From Entophlyctis helioformis (Eukaryota > Chytridiomycota > Chytridiomycetes > Chytridiales > Chytriomycetaceae), in assembly GCA_025526915.1 (NCBI GenBank), contig JAHLKH010000006.1, forward strand, positions 219,819 to 283,818: 64,000 bases of DNA, written 5' to 3'. Positions 1 to 10,225 of the stretch are shown here, in pieces. A model generated the notes under the pieces. It ran no database searches and was not told the DNA's origin. It saw only the letters and a program-made list of their open reading frames with translations. A program made the translations under genes and the position numbers. Every line of letters begins with the position of its first letter. The stretch's first letter is position 1.

Positions 1-51
1 TTGACTTGCCATGTCTGCAACGCACACACTCACACGGTCTGCCGTGCACAG

Positions 52-1642
52 CCAGGGCTTCTCGGGCATGAACCGCTTCCAAAAGGCCGACGACATCAAG
101 AACACGCTCGTGGCGAGCTCGCTGTCGTACGTCGAGTTCTACAAGCCCGACTACTTTCTGCTCGAGAATGTGCGCAACCTGCTGTCGTACAAGCTGGGCG
201 GCAAGCAGGACGGCGTGGGCCGCATCAAGGGCGGCATAGAGATGGGCATGCTCAAGTTCATTCTGCGCACGCTGCATTCGCTCGAGTGAGTCTCGCCACC
301 TCGCACTGCTAGTTGTGCTGGCGGTGGCCCGTGTGCGTCTGTGCAGCGCTGACATGCATGGCTCGTGGCTCGTGGCTCGTGCTCTGCAGCTACCAGACGC
401 GCTTTGCAGTGCTGCAGGCGGGCAACCAGGGGCTGCCGCAGTCGCGTCGCCGTCTGATCATCTGGGGTGCGCGTCGCGGGTGTCCGCTGCCCGCGTTCCC
501 GCAGCCGACGCACTGCTTCAGCAAGAAGGGCTCGCTGACCGTCAAGTTCCCGAAAGAGGCCGGCGGCGGCGTGTACAACCCCGTCACACGCACCGGCGGC
601 CATGCGCCGCACCCGCCCGTGACGGTGTGGGACGCCATCTCGGACCTGCCGCCGTTCGAGTACTGCAACCCCCACTTCTCGTACAAGAAGAGCAGAGGGC
701 TGCACGACACGCCGGACGTGGAGCCTGCCGAGGGTGTGGAGACGTACCACGTCAATCGCGACACGACGCACGACTATGTTGGACGGATGGAGCAGCCGTA
801 CACCCACGGGCCGCGGTCCGAGTACCAGCGCATGATTCGCGGCGGCGATGACGAGGCGCCGCTTGTGGCCAACCATGTCACGCGCAAGTTCAATGACGAG
901 AACGTGGAGCGTATTTACTGCGTTGAGATGCGCGCGTATGCCGATCATCACAGTGAGTGCTTGGCTCGGCGGCCCGGTTTCTCTGGATACGTGTGTGTAG
1001 CTGGCTGACGCGTGTGTGTGTGTGTGTGCGTGTGGTGTGTGCGGTGTGTGGTGGTGTGCGCGTGTGTGTGCCAGGTCTGCCCGAGTTCCTGCGGCCGTGG
1101 TGTCTGACCAGCAAGGACTCGGCAGCGAGCCGCAACAACGGATGGAAGGGCCTGTTTGGCCGGCTGGACAACGAGGGCCATTTCTCGACTGCGCTGACAG
1201 AGATGCAGCCCATGGGCAAGCAGGGCGTAGGTTCTCATGCGTCCGTCTTGCCTGCTATGTCGTTGCGCTGTGCTGACACGCGCACGTGCCTGGTCTGGCG
1301 CAGTCTGTCATCCACCCGACGCTGCGCCGCGTGCTGAGTGTGCGCGAGTCGGCGCGCTCGCAGGGCTTCCCCGACAAGTTTGTGTTCCTGGCCGATGCGT
1401 CTGATGTTGCCATGGACACGGCGGTCTCCAAGGACACGACGGGAACGGTCACGATCAGCGATCACCGAAACAGCAGCCGAGTGCGTGTCTGCGACATGTA
1501 CCGCCAGGTGGGCAATGCCGTGCCGCCGCCGCTCGCACGGGCGATTGGCGAGCGGCTCGTGGATGCGTTGGTTGTGCGTGCACGTACGGGCGGCAGCGGG
1601 CAGTCCAAGGGCAAGGGCCGCGCCGTGGATGTCGGCATGTAG
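52..1642 (+). CDS. DNMT1-type DNA (cytosine-5)-methyltransferase, 3' part (5' end off the window)
   Basis: C-terminal catalytic domain of a maintenance-type C5 DNA methyltransferase, which would methylate cytosine in nuclear DNA using S-adenosylmethionine. Four exons fit by phase: 52-285, 390-952, 1075-1226 and 1304-1642, with good donors (gtgagt at 286 and 953, gtaggt at 1227). Visible motifs, in order: QGFSGMNRF just after the catalytic Pro-Cys loop (base 52 supplies only the last base of the Cys codon), [13 protein letters not shown] [10 protein letters not shown] (motif IV), [11 protein letters not shown] (motif VIII), [12 protein letters not shown] (motif IX) and [16 protein letters not shown] (motif X). 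These match the DNMT1 family, including its unusual GFSGMNRF wording. The target-recognition region lies between motifs VIII and IX. The regulatory N-terminus and AdoMet motif I lie upstream of the window. The next gene, URM1, is convergent. Confidence 0.93.
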
Positions 1643-1802
1643 CGCGTCGCGCCTGCCAATGAACGGCCTGGCCGTCCAGTGCTTCTCGTAGTGCTTCTTC
1701 CAGTGCTTCTTATAGTGCCACTAGTGCCTCCATCTGCTCCGTATGCCTGCATGCAGGAGATGAGCATTAGATGTATGTGTGTATTGGACAGCGAGCGGCC
1801 GA

Positions 1803-2303
1803 TCAGCCGCCGTGCAGCGTCGAGATGAAGACGACCGTGTCGTTGTCGGCCAGCGTGTAGTCCAGCTCGCCCTCCAGCTCCCAGTCGACGTCGTTGATGA
1901 GCACGAGGATCCCTGGCCGGCTTTTATACTCGCTCGGTCAGCCTATGCAGTCGCTAATGCAGTCGCTTATGCAGTCGCTCATGCAGTCGCTAATGCACTG
2001 TATTGTCTCACTGTCTGCAGGGCAGCAGGCAGGCAGACAGAGCGAGAGACACAGCGAGAGACAGAGAGAGACAGCGAGAGACAGAGAGAGACAGCGAGAG
2101 ACACAGACAGCAACTCACACCGAGTCGCCCTGGGCAAACAGCTCGGGCCGCTCCCGCAGCAGCGCCGTCTGCATCCAGGCAATGAGCTGCCGCATGGTCG
2201 TTGTGCCCGGCGAGTGCGGGTCGGGCAGCACGGCCGCAATGTGCTTGTGGTGGTCAAACAGCAGCTCCATGCCGCCGCCAAACTCGAGGTTGACGCTGAG
2301 CAT
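1803..2303 (-). CDS. URM1: Ubiquitin-related modifier 1 (URM1), two exons
   Basis: Small ubiquitin-like sulfur carrier used in tRNA wobble-uridine thiolation and in protein urmylation. Exons on the minus strand are 2303-2119 and 1920-1803, joined through a gtgagt donor (2118-2113) and an aaaag acceptor, giving exactly 100 residues; the family is about 100. It opens [16 protein letters not shown], keeps [15 protein letters not shown] before the splice and [14 protein letters not shown] after it, and ends in the diagnostic STLHGG, whose Gly-Gly carboxyl is thiocarboxylated by the E1-like Uba4. The ATG at 2303 is chosen because it gives the family N-terminus. The intron is filled with simple repeats. 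Confidence 0.95.
1944..2105. repeat. Simple tandem repeats inside the URM1 intron
   Basis: Two adjacent low-complexity arrays occupy most of the 198-bp URM1 intron. One is about five copies of a 12-mer, atgcagtcgctn (1944-1998). The other is a purine-rich array built on agagacagcgag (about 2038-2105). No gene is apparent in either strand here apart from the intron itself. Confidence 0.8.
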
Positions 2304-2439
2304 GTCTTGGTCGTGGCGGGTTGAAGTGGTGGGTTGAAGTGGTGGGTTGTGGTATCGAAACGACCGATTGGGTAAGACGGTAAGAAAGGCCGGATGGCTG
2401 GAAAACGCTCGTCTTACAGAGGTTCGGGCTGCTAGGTTA

Positions 2440-2650
2440 CAAGTGCTCGCCTTGCACACCACGCCAGCCATGGCAAGGCCTCGTTGGCAGCCATCCTGCA
2501 AGGCATGCCCTTCAGCGCGCTGCTTGCCTGCCCAGATCTTCAAGCGACGCTTGCAGCAAGTCCGCTCAACCCATCAGCCTCGAATCTCTGCATCGGCTCC
2601 GCACTGTGTGCTGCCGCCAAGGACCAACCCCCACGCCAGCCGCACTGTGC
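2440..2650 (-). mobile_element. Degraded LINE 3'-end fragment (family B)
   Basis: This stretch matches the 6081-6310 region in the same orientation. Shared blocks include ccagccatggca, a cagcgcgc...gtg/cctgcccaga segment, acgcttgcag..agtccgct and ccgccaagga. On the minus strand it reads AEPMQRFEADGL against AEQMRNFEGDGL in the better copy, so it is the C-terminal end of the same LINE-encoded protein. It is too decayed to code. It lies just upstream of the first ankyrin gene. Confidence 0.6.
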
Positions 2651-2756
2651 ACCATGGCATGGCATGCCGTGTCGGTGCATGTGTGTGTTGTAACTGCGCG
2701 GTCGCGTCGAGTGGATCTTGTCCTCACAGCCACATAGCGAGCAAGAGGCTGTGACG

Positions 2757-4358
2757 ATGACGACGACGCAGACGGCAGGCAACGCAGACGCAGCAGCGAG
2801 CGACGCGCATGTGCGCTGCCTGCAGAGCCAGCTGCAGAGCACAGTCGAGCAGCCGGCTGTGGTCGAGCAGGTCCTTGGAGCGACTGGCAGCCAAGCCGTC
2901 GAGCCAGGACAGCCAGCAGCAACGACACCACAGCCAGGTGTGCCTCGCTATGTGGTGCCGCCAGCCACCGGCGACCTTGCCTACGGCAGCAGCCACTGGG
3001 ACCGCAAGCCTGCTGAGATCCACGCCATGATCCTCAAGCACGCCGGTCCGCTCACTCGCTTCCTGTGCGGACTGCTCGGCGACACGGACACACTCGACGA
3101 AGCGACCAAGCTGGAGCTGTGGACCGAAGCGTTCAAGATGGACTGGCAGGGCGATCTGGATCTGCTGCCTGACGTTGAGCTGACGGCCGACAACGGACTG
3201 CTCCTCGCACACTCTCGCTCCATGTACGACCGTCTGTGCAAGCGCTTTCCTCACTACACCGACAAAGAGTATGCGAAAGACGACGCACGCATCAACGACA
3301 ACTATGGATCGTTTGCCTTCCCACAATGGAACGGCCGCCGGTTGCTTCTCATTCCCATGCGGCACGGCTGGTTCGATCTGGTCGACTTTACGTATCCGAT
3401 CGCACTCGCTCGCTTGGCCATCCGCTTTGGATGCCTCGATCTGCTCAGGCATCTCGACGACAAGTACAACACACTCCAACGCTGGATGGCCAAGCACGAT
3501 GCGACAAGCTCGTACTGGCACCGCGCAGTTGATCTAGCAGCAAGTCATGGACATCTCGATGTTGTGCAGTACCTGTTTGGTGCGGGTGTGACGTGCACGA
3601 CTCGTACCATGAAGCGTGCAGCTGAAAACGGCCATCTGCACGTCGTCGTCTGGCTCCACGAGAACAGGACGGAAGGATGCACGACTGACGCGATGGACAA
3701 CGCAGCTGAAAGCGGCCACCTGCATGTCGTCAAGTGGCTTCATGAGAATCGGACGGAGGGATGCACGGAGTGGGCGATGGATCGGGCGGCCGCCAACGGT
3801 CATCTGTATGTCGTCAAGTGGCTGCATGCCAACAGAAGCGAGGGATGCACGAAACGGGCAATGGACTGGGCAGCTTTCAACGGCCATCTGCACGTTGTCA
3901 AGTGGCTCCACGAGAACAGGACAGAAGGATGCTCGGAGAAGGCGATGCTTGATGCTGCAAAACATGGACACTTTGATATCGTGCAGTGGCTCCACGAGAC
4001 CCGCGGCGAAAAGTTTACGTTTGCCACATTGGATGAAGCCATCAGCCGAGGACACGTGGACGTTGTCGAGTACATGCACTCGAAAGGCGGTCGCGCACCG
4101 AGTCATGCCATCTACATGATAGCAACCAATGGCAATATCGAGATGATGCAGTGCTTGTTGGGTCTCGGATACGTGGCTGGCCTCAGAGAACTCGACTTTG
4201 CCGCAAGTTCCGATATCGCCAATGTTATGCTTGGCAGCCTCACACTGGACCGGGCACAGGCTCTGCTTGCTGAAGCGAAACAACGAGTAGTCGATATGAC
4301 CGCCATCGAGAGACTAGAAGCGACTATCGAGAGACTGCAAACAGCAAGCAAGCAATGA
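2757..4358 (+). CDS. Ankyrin-repeat protein with F-box-like N-terminal domain (ANK copy 1)
   Basis: A 533-residue intronless reading frame. Residues 1-70 are polar low-complexity. Residues about 80-250 form a conserved N-terminal block (WDRKPAEIHAMIL, AGPLTRFLCGLLGD, WQGDLDLLPD, then a PMRHGWFDLVDF segment) shared by all four ankyrin copies in the window. From about residue 260 come some nine degenerate ankyrin-type units with the signature NGHLHVVKWLHENRTEGCT, and the end is a short helical tail with repeated IERL. Such proteins are often protein-binding adaptors. The N-terminal block resembles an F-box in position and in the xxPxEIxxMIL pattern, but that is inference. The ATG at 2757 is the first in frame. 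The gene is tail-to-tail with the next ankyrin gene, 253 bp away. Confidence 0.85.
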   Translation: MTTTQTAGNADAAASDAHVRCLQSQLQSTVEQPAVVEQVLGATGSQAVEPGQPAATTPQPGVPRYVVPPATGDLAYGSSHWDRKPAEIHAMILKHAGPLTRFLCGLLGDTDTLDEATKLELWTEAFKMDWQGDLDLLPDVELTADNGLLLAHSRSMYDRLCKRFPHYTDKEYAKDDARINDNYGSFAFPQWNGRRLLLIPMRHGWFDLVDFTYPIALARLAIRFGCLDLLRHLDDKYNTLQRWMAKHDATSSYWHRAVDLAASHGHLDVVQYLFGAGVTCTTRTMKRAAENGHLHVVVWLHENRTEGCTTDAMDNAAESGHLHVVKWLHENRTEGCTEWAMDRAAANGHLYVVKWLHANRSEGCTKRAMDWAAFNGHLHVVKWLHENRTEGCSEKAMLDAAKHGHFDIVQWLHETRGEKFTFATLDEAISRGHVDVVEYMHSKGGRAPSHAIYMIATNGNIEMMQCLLGLGYVAGLRELDFAASSDIANVMLGSLTLDRAQALLAEAKQRVVDMTAIERLEATIERLQTASKQ

Positions 4359-4611
4359 ATGGATAGCCAAGGCTCGATGCTGGAATGAAGATGTGATACG
4401 AGGTTATAATCTTTGGCGAATGCGTTGAACCGCGTGTGCACTGCTTTGCATGGCACTTTCAAGCCGACATTCATCAGTGAGACACCTGCATCTGCGTTTG
4501 TGGTTTGACCATCCCTGGTAGCCACATTGCTGATTAAGCGATGAGCACGGGCGAGTCGCGACCAAAACGGCACAGTTCGGCAGAATGCTGTGAGGAATAC
4601 ATGATCTTCAT

Positions 4612-6087
4612 TCAGAGTTTCAAGCGATTGACAGCAGCCTCGAGCAGCTCGACCGTGGCCTTGAATCCAGCTTCTTTCTTCTTCGCATCGTCAAGCAGAG
4701 CCTGAGCGCGTTCGAGTGTGAGGCTGTCGGTCAACGCCTTCCTGACAGCTGGATTGGTGGCCTGCTTGAGCTGATCCACATCAAAGGTGCATCCAGAGTC
4801 GAGCAAAAACCGCACAATGCCAGCTCGATGATGTTCCACGGCCGCAGTGAACACTTCTGGCGTGATGGCGTCGGGTCGGTGTGTGTGAAACCACTGGAAC
4901 ACATCCAGACGGTCGTAATGCACGGCGCTTAACATGGCCAATCGAGGATCAAGGTCAGGGAACCGAGCCACGAGAAACGCGATGTGATCAACGTATCCTT
5001 TCTCGGCTGCATACCAAACAACGGATTTGTCAACCGTCTCTGGGTAGTGCTCGACCAGCCACGTGACGATATGCAGACGGCCACCAAGTACTGCATGGCG
5101 TAAAGCCCTATTGATGCATCCTTCCCGTCGGTTGGCATGAAGCCACTGCGTCATGTCCAGATGGCCACTAACGGCTGCCTGGTCCATCGCGTGCGCCGTG
5201 CAGTGTTTGTTGCCCGCGTCGTGCAGCATCTGCAGAATCTCCAGGGAGCCACTTGCAGCAGCAAGGTCCATGGCCACTTCGTTGCCAAACACTCAAAAGC
5301 GCGACAGATCGACGACCTTGAGTGTGAAAGCGAGGTGTCGCAAGAGAGCCACATGGCCATGCATAATCGCAAACCAGCCAAGAGTAATCGGTGTCTCAAA
5401 GTCGAGCAGATCAAACCATCCGTGTCGAGCTGGAATGTGGAGCAGAGAATGCTCGTCAAAGCTCACGGAGCCGCTGTGATTATATGTGTTCACGACACTG
5501 AACTCGTACGCTTGGTAGATGCATAGCTCGTGGCGAAGCGGGAAGCGGCGACGTAGGCGCTCGTACATGGATCGAGAGTGCACTTCGCAGAGACCGTCCT
5601 TGATCGTCAGGTTGACGCTTGGCAGCCGATCCAGGTTGCCTTTCCAGTCGCGCTTGAGTGCATCGACCCAGATCGACACAGCCGTTGCTCTCGCCTTGTC
5701 GGTTGTCTTTTCGAGCTGCCGCTTGGTGCCAAGCCTGCCATCGAGAAAGTGATGGAGAGGGCCGAGGTAGCTGAGGATCATGATGCGGATCTCTGTAGGT
5801 ATCTTGTCCCACCACGACGACCCCCACCGCATCTCGTCTGTGGCAGCCACCGCAGCATCGTTGTTGTTGCTGCTGCTGGTTGCTGCATCGTTGTTGCTGT
5901 CGCTTGCTGTTGCAGCGTCTGGAGACGGAGTCACTGAGCGATGCATGCGCTGTGGTTGCTGTGTTTGTTTGTTGGTTTCCAGGCTGACTCGCGACGAAAG
6001 CGACATCCCGATCTGCGCGATGCTGGCGCGGCGATTGTCAAGCGAGTGCAGGCATGGATCAGGCTGCTTGGCCCCCAGTGCTTGCAT
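4612..6087 (-). pseudogene. Ankyrin-repeat protein with one in-frame stop (ANK copy 2)
   Basis: Same architecture as the 2757-4358 gene: a polar Asn/Asp/Ser-rich leader, then WWDKIPTEIRIMIL, LGPLHHFLDGRLG, WKGNLDRLPS, IPARHGWFDLLDF, then ankyrin units such as SGHLDMTQWLHANRREGC, and a C-terminal helix ending in NRLKL. The frame is open throughout except for a single TGA at 5295-5293, between VDLSRF and VFGNEVAMD; coding resemblance continues in the same frame directly after it. A one-base substitution (for example from TGG) explains it, with no splice signals that would remove it. First ATG in frame is at 6087; a later start near 6006 is possible. It could be a recent pseudogene, a sequencing error, or readthrough. 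Confidence 0.75.
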
Positions 6088-6141
6088 AGCACGCCCCAGC
6101 CAGCCATGGCATTGGCTCGTTGGCAAATCCCACAGGTACCC

Positions 6142-6860
6142 TTACCCTACAGCGCGCCGTTTGTGTGCCCAGAGCTCAGACCGGTACACCCAAATAGACG
6201 CTTGCAGGAAGTCCGCTAAACCCACCATAGCCAACCCATCACCCTCGAAATTCCGCATCTGCTCCGCATTGAATGCTTCGCCCCACGTCCCGCCAAGGAC
6301 TAACCCCCACATCAAGTTTACCACGTCAGAAACAATATGTACAAGATCGCCGCGTATCTGTGGGTGTCCCACATTCTCATGCGTTGCAATGGCGCGTGCT
6401 GCTGCGAACCGTGCGTCCAAGCCACGCTGCCCGTGCGCTGTGCGGATAGCCACGATCCGCTCCTCTGTGCACTCGAGCGCAAAATGCGCAATCTCCAGCG
6501 TGCTTCCCAGATCCTCGCCACACATGATGCAGCATGAACCGTCACCAAACGGGTGGGCTGGGTCGAGCAGGTTGGCATTGATGGCGCGGCGAGCCGTGTA
6601 GATGCCGCCCACGCGTGCAAGCATCAGGAACCGCGCACCTTCCGAGCGTCGCGGGTCAAAGACCGGGTCTCGTATGATGTTGGCTGTCTTCTGCATCTGG
6701 AACGCAGTGTAGATGGCAGCCGTATCGCGCTTGCTGGCAGACTTGAGCGTGACGGCCAGGCCGTATGCCTTGAGGCGTGGCTTGCTGTCCGGGTCGCCAT
6801 CAGGCAGGCCGGGCGTGGCTATGTACCGGTTGTAGAGTTGGATCGAGCGGCGTGTCCAGT
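6142..6860 (-). mobile_element. LINE 3'-end fragment (family B) encoding the RT C-terminus and zinc knuckle
   Basis: On the minus strand a frame open from about 6860 to 6142 reads RRSIQLYNRYIATPGLPDG, then ARFLMLARVGGIYTARRA, then the zinc-knuckle pattern CCIMCGEDLGSTLEIAHFAL-EC (C-x2-C...H...C), and ends near FLQASIWVYRSELWAHKRR. This layout is that of the C-terminal part of non-LTR retrotransposon polymerases, and it aligns with the end of the LINE at 38.6-40.5 kb (CCILCNQSLNGTHEWAHF; FLQAAHGVFQRTLW). No RT core is present, so it is a 5'-truncated relic. Similarity to 2440-2650 continues to about 6081, into the start of the ankyrin gene. Confidence 0.75.
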
Positions 6861-6863
6861 CCC

Positions 6864-7035
6864 CAAGACACGAGATGCCATACCCTTTCGAGCTTAAGGC
6901 CGTGCGTAGATCCCTCAGTTATGCCATCCCCCTGGTCCGACACGTCCATGGTGATGTATCCATTAAGTACGCTGGAACACACCATGGGCCGCCTGAAGAA
7001 ATGCGCACATTCACGAAGTGGCGAGTGGACGCGAC
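6864..7035 (-). mobile_element. LINE 3' tail (family A), near-copy of 38643-38815
   Basis: About 170 bp almost identical to 38643-38815, which is the very 3' end and downstream tail of the family A LINE. Shared blocks include ccataccctttcgagct, ccgtgcgtagatccctcag, tccgacacgtccatgg and gtacgctggaacacacc. It directly abuts the family B LINE fragment, with the junction near 6862, so one LINE end landed on or recombined with another. Confidence 0.8.
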
Positions 7036-7153
7036 TGGAGAGTGCCTGAGCGTGGCAGAAGCAGAGCCAGTGCGCAACAGGCAGCATGTGTGGCGTGGTT
7101 GGCAAAAGGAGAGCGAACAGAGTGGCTGTTCAGGATGGCAGGGTTGCTGGGCA

Positions 7154-7158
7154 AAAAG
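7154..7158 (-). terminator. Likely Pol III terminator of tRNA-Met
   Basis: Run of five T on the minus strand, four bases beyond the tRNA 3' end, the expected position for RNA polymerase III termination. Confidence 0.6.
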
Positions 7159-7162
7159 AAGT

Positions 7163-7235
7163 TGCTCCGAGTGAGGCTTGAACTCACGACCTCGAGATTA
7201 TGAGACTCACGCGCTACCGACTGCGCCATCGAAGC
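7163..7235 (-). tRNA. tRNA-Met(CAT), elongator type
   Basis: Reading the minus strand from 7235, a 73-nt cloverleaf forms without an intron. The 5' acceptor strand GCTTCGA pairs with TCGGAGC (one G-T pair) and the discriminator base A is at 7163. The D arm is GCGC-AGTCGGTA-GCGC. The anticodon loop CTCATAA has CAT at 7202-7200. The T arm is GTGAG-TTCAAGC-CTCAC. The ordinary T loop rather than the initiator-type loop favours the elongator. A TTTTT run just downstream (plus-strand aaaaa at 7154-7158) fits a Pol III terminator. Confidence 0.93.
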
Positions 7236-7486
7236 TCCTTCTTGTTCGACTTTTCGCCAATGTCATACAAATAATCTCAGTATTACATTCTGTCGTTCAA
7301 CACAAACTGCCAAATCCACGCTTACCTTCGCCACCATTACCAAGCAAGTGCAACGACACAGCTTTATAGGCGGAAATGGCAACCTTCCAAGTACATGCTT
7401 CTCAGAGCGCGCAATGGATCCATGCGCGGCGGATTCGGCCGATCTTGTCCAATCTTCCAGACGCTTGCGCAGACAGCTGAGCGGAG

Positions 7487-7666
7487 ATGTCAAAGGGCAA
7501 CGGAAAGGCACCGGCCGTCAAGGAGGACGACCATACAGAAGCGGAAGCAGCAGTGGCCAAGAGCCCCACCGCCGCCGAGCAGCTGCAGCCAGCCAAGCGA
7601 GCCGACAAGGGCAAGCAGCGGGCTGTAGTTGACGAGCCAGCAGCCGACAACCACGACGATGACGAT

Positions 7667-7701
<35 letters not shown>

Positions 7702-8080
7702 TGCGGATGCCGAGCCAGGATCTCAAGAGGAGGATGAGGAGGACAACGACGAGGAAGCACAAGAAGAGGAGGAGGAGGAGGAAGAGGAGGAGGAAGAAGA
7801 AGACCTTGAAGACGAGCTTGCAGGGCTTCTCGAAGAGGCAGAAGAGAACGGCGACGGCAGCGACATGGTGCTGGGTCTGCGCTCTGGCTACAACCCGCGC
7901 CTGGGCTCGGCAGCGCGCCGCTTCGATGCCGAGCAGCCGCATCGGCTTGGCGGATCGGGTTCGGGATCGGGATCGTCTGGCACCAAGCGATCGACAGCGG
8001 CATCTCAAGGCAGCAGCAGCAGCGGTGGTGGGGGCGGCGGCAGTGGGGGAGGCAGCCCAACCAAAAAGCGGCGAACTTGA
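7487..8080 (+). CDS. Highly acidic nuclear-type protein, unknown function
   Basis: A 197-residue intronless frame from the ATG in gagatgtc. It has a Lys-rich start (MSKGNGKAPAVK), then about 16 consecutive Asp (residues 58-73), a Glu/Asp stretch of about 45 residues, a less biased segment DMVLGLRSGYNPRLGSAARR, a Gly/Ser-rich linker, and a basic C-terminus SPTKKRRT that looks like a nuclear localization signal. Acid runs with an NLS are typical of histone chaperones and nucleolar proteins, but I recognise no specific family. The gene is convergent with the HP1-like gene, 182 bp away. Confidence 0.65.
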
Positions 8081-8262
8081 TCTGTGGAGTGCATCGAATA
8101 CATCTGCCTAGTCTGCCATGGTATGAACGGGCCGCGATTCATTCTGTGATCATTGGAACCACCAGCATGCGAGTGCGTTCCTGGGAGCGTGTGTTGCAAC
8201 ATGCACTTTGGTACTGGGAATGCGAGTGCGAGTGCGGATGGCGGATGGCAGATGCGATTCAA

Positions 8263-10086
8263 CTAGAGAAAGGTCAAGTGCTGCTCGTAATACTTGAGCA
8301 TCTGCAGTCATGCCAAAAGCACGTCGGTCAGGTCCCGATCGCAGCCAAGCAACGCAGCAAGCACGCTTGACACGGTTACCTTTTGGGGAAACTTGACATA
8401 CGCAGTTTCGGAGGGGATCTTGAACTTGTGGCCGTCCGCCAGCGTCACATACGCCTCAAGATTCGAGCCGTTCCTGCCGGCATCTGCCTTTGGGACCTTT
8501 TGCAGGTTGTCGATGCTTTCCACTTTCTCTTCCCACATTTTCAACTGTAACAGGCTGTGGGGGATGGTGCTCATGGCCTCATACTCGTCAAAGATATCCC
8601 CAGTGTCTATATTCGAGACACCAACCGCGTGGTTTAGCATGCTTGCTTCCTTGCTTGGCTGCATCGGGCCGACTGCACGTTGGCCATGGCACGCTTACCT
8701 TTCCGCTTCTGTGAAGAGACTGCGCCATTCGATTCGTCTTTCTTGGCTGTTTTGGAAGAGGCTGGAGAGGCAGTTGACCCTTTGGCTGCTAGCTTGGCTG
8801 TTCACAAAGCACTCGTCTGTCAGCATGTGGCAGTTCAACCACGCCGTTCAAGGTTGTCGCTATGCATAGACAACGCGGTGACGTATCCGGCTTACGCTGA
8901 GTATGCCAAGCACCAATTCGACCAATGCAAGAGATGCAACAGACCCGAGTCAGTACTCCATAACCACCCAACATCACCGTTGGCAAGCAACGCACTTTTT
9001 TGACAGTAATCTCCTCGTCAGACTCTGACCCTCTAAGCTCCTCGCCTTTGCCCGCCTTGCTTCCTGTCGAGAGCCTGGCTGACGATGCATTCGACAGACG
9101 GGCCGATTCAACCAGGGGACGCTTGGGGGTTTGCTTGCGCGACTTCAGATAGGCAGCAATGATTTCGGGAGCCTGGATCATAGCCGTGGTCAGTCCAATA
9201 CTAACCAATGCATGGCCGAGCAGACATTCCGAGAGTGCGTGTGTCTTGCCTGCATGTCATCTGTTGGCCATGTCCAGCGGCAAGAGCGATGAGTGCCAGC
9301 AAGATCACACATGCCAGGCTATGGATTGACGCAGCAGCAACGAACCTTCCCATGCCCATGAATTCTCTGAATCGGGATAGTCCTTCCACTTGACCAGGTA
9401 CTCGGTCTTGCCTCTCTGCAAGGCCAATGTGCACACGGCAGGAATCGGCGCAGATGGACGGGGCGGACAGACACAGTGCATCAGTGCCAGCCATGGTAAG
9501 CCTTGAAATGGCTTCGGCGAACGCGACAACAGGCAAGGCGGCGACGAACCCTTTTGCGGTGGTCAAGGATTCGCTCCACCTCATACTCCTCTTCGTCGGC
9601 GTCCTCGTCGTCGCTGCGGCCCTCGTCGGCGCCATCCACAACGTCGTCCTTGAGCTGTTCGCCCGCTCCCTCGTCGTCTTCGTCTTCGTCGTCGTTGTCA
9701 AGAGCAAACGAGTGCACCTTGACGGATGTCTTCTTGCTTGTCGCCGCAGCGCTCGAGCGGGTGCCCTTTGCCCGGTTGCTCGCGGTGTTGCGTGTGCTGG
9801 CGGAAGCGTCAGATGCGGTCGAGTGGGCAGCAGTGCCGCGGGGTTGAACGGCGCGACGGTGGGTGGCGGGCGAGTCGGCTTCGTCGTCAAGAACCTGCTC
9901 CTCCTCGTCGCCGGCGGCGGCGGCGGCATGGGCGTTGCTGACAAAGGCGTCGCTGTGGTCGTCGTCGGAGAGTGTGTCGGCTTGGCGGCTGCCCGTGCTG
10001 GTGCGCTGGCTGGCGGCTCTGAAAATGCCGTTGCCGCTGCCGCCGCCGCCTCCACTTCCGAGGGACCGCTTGCGCTGGTTGGCCAT
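8263..10086 (-). CDS. HP1-like protein: chromodomain plus chromoshadow domain
   Basis: Heterochromatin protein 1-type reader, expected to bind methylated H3K9 through its chromodomain and to dimerize through its chromoshadow domain. Minus-strand exons: 10086-9550 (Ser/Gly- and acid-rich N-terminus ending EEEYEVERILDHRKR); 9415 to about 9325 (RGKTEYLVKWKDYPDSENSW, the chromodomain core with aromatic-cage residues Y, W and a second W); about 9170-9009 (APEIIAAYLKSRK, basic hinge); about 8800-8699; 8672-8380 (MWEEKVESIDNL...YVKFPQK, chromoshadow); and 8301-8263 (MLKYYEQHLTFL then stop). Phases agree at the first, fourth and fifth joins. The exact 3' edge of exon 2 is unresolved; the usual WEPEENL segment is not seen. 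Divergent from POC5 with 139 bp between ATGs. Confidence 0.88.
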
Positions 10087-10225
10087 GTGTGCGATGCTGC
10101 TGGGCGCTGTCTGGCTGTTGTCGAGCGGGTCTGTGTCTGAGTCTGTCCGGCTGGCTGTCCAAGTCTGGCGTGCTGGGTGGACGTTCAAGTGGACGTGGTT
10201 CCGCGTTTGCCGACAAACGTCAACG
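10087..10225. promoter_or_regulatory. Shared divergent promoter region, HP1-like and POC5
   Basis: Only 139 bp separate the two start codons, which point away from each other, so core promoter elements for both genes must lie here or inside the 5' coding regions. I see no TATA box. Confidence 0.45.

Noticed and set aside
52..1642. Bacterial restriction-modification methyltransferase
   Set aside because: Introns and the DNMT1-specific GFSGMNRF and GKQG...[16 protein letters not shown] wording identify a eukaryotic DNMT1-type enzyme.
7640..7800. Repetitive gacgatgac/gaggaggag tract as a stand-alone repeat feature
   Set aside because: It is the Asp/Glu coding run of the acidic protein.
7487..8080. 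CHZ1-type histone chaperone
   Set aside because: Acidic runs and a C-terminal NLS fit, but the CHZ motif itself is not visible.
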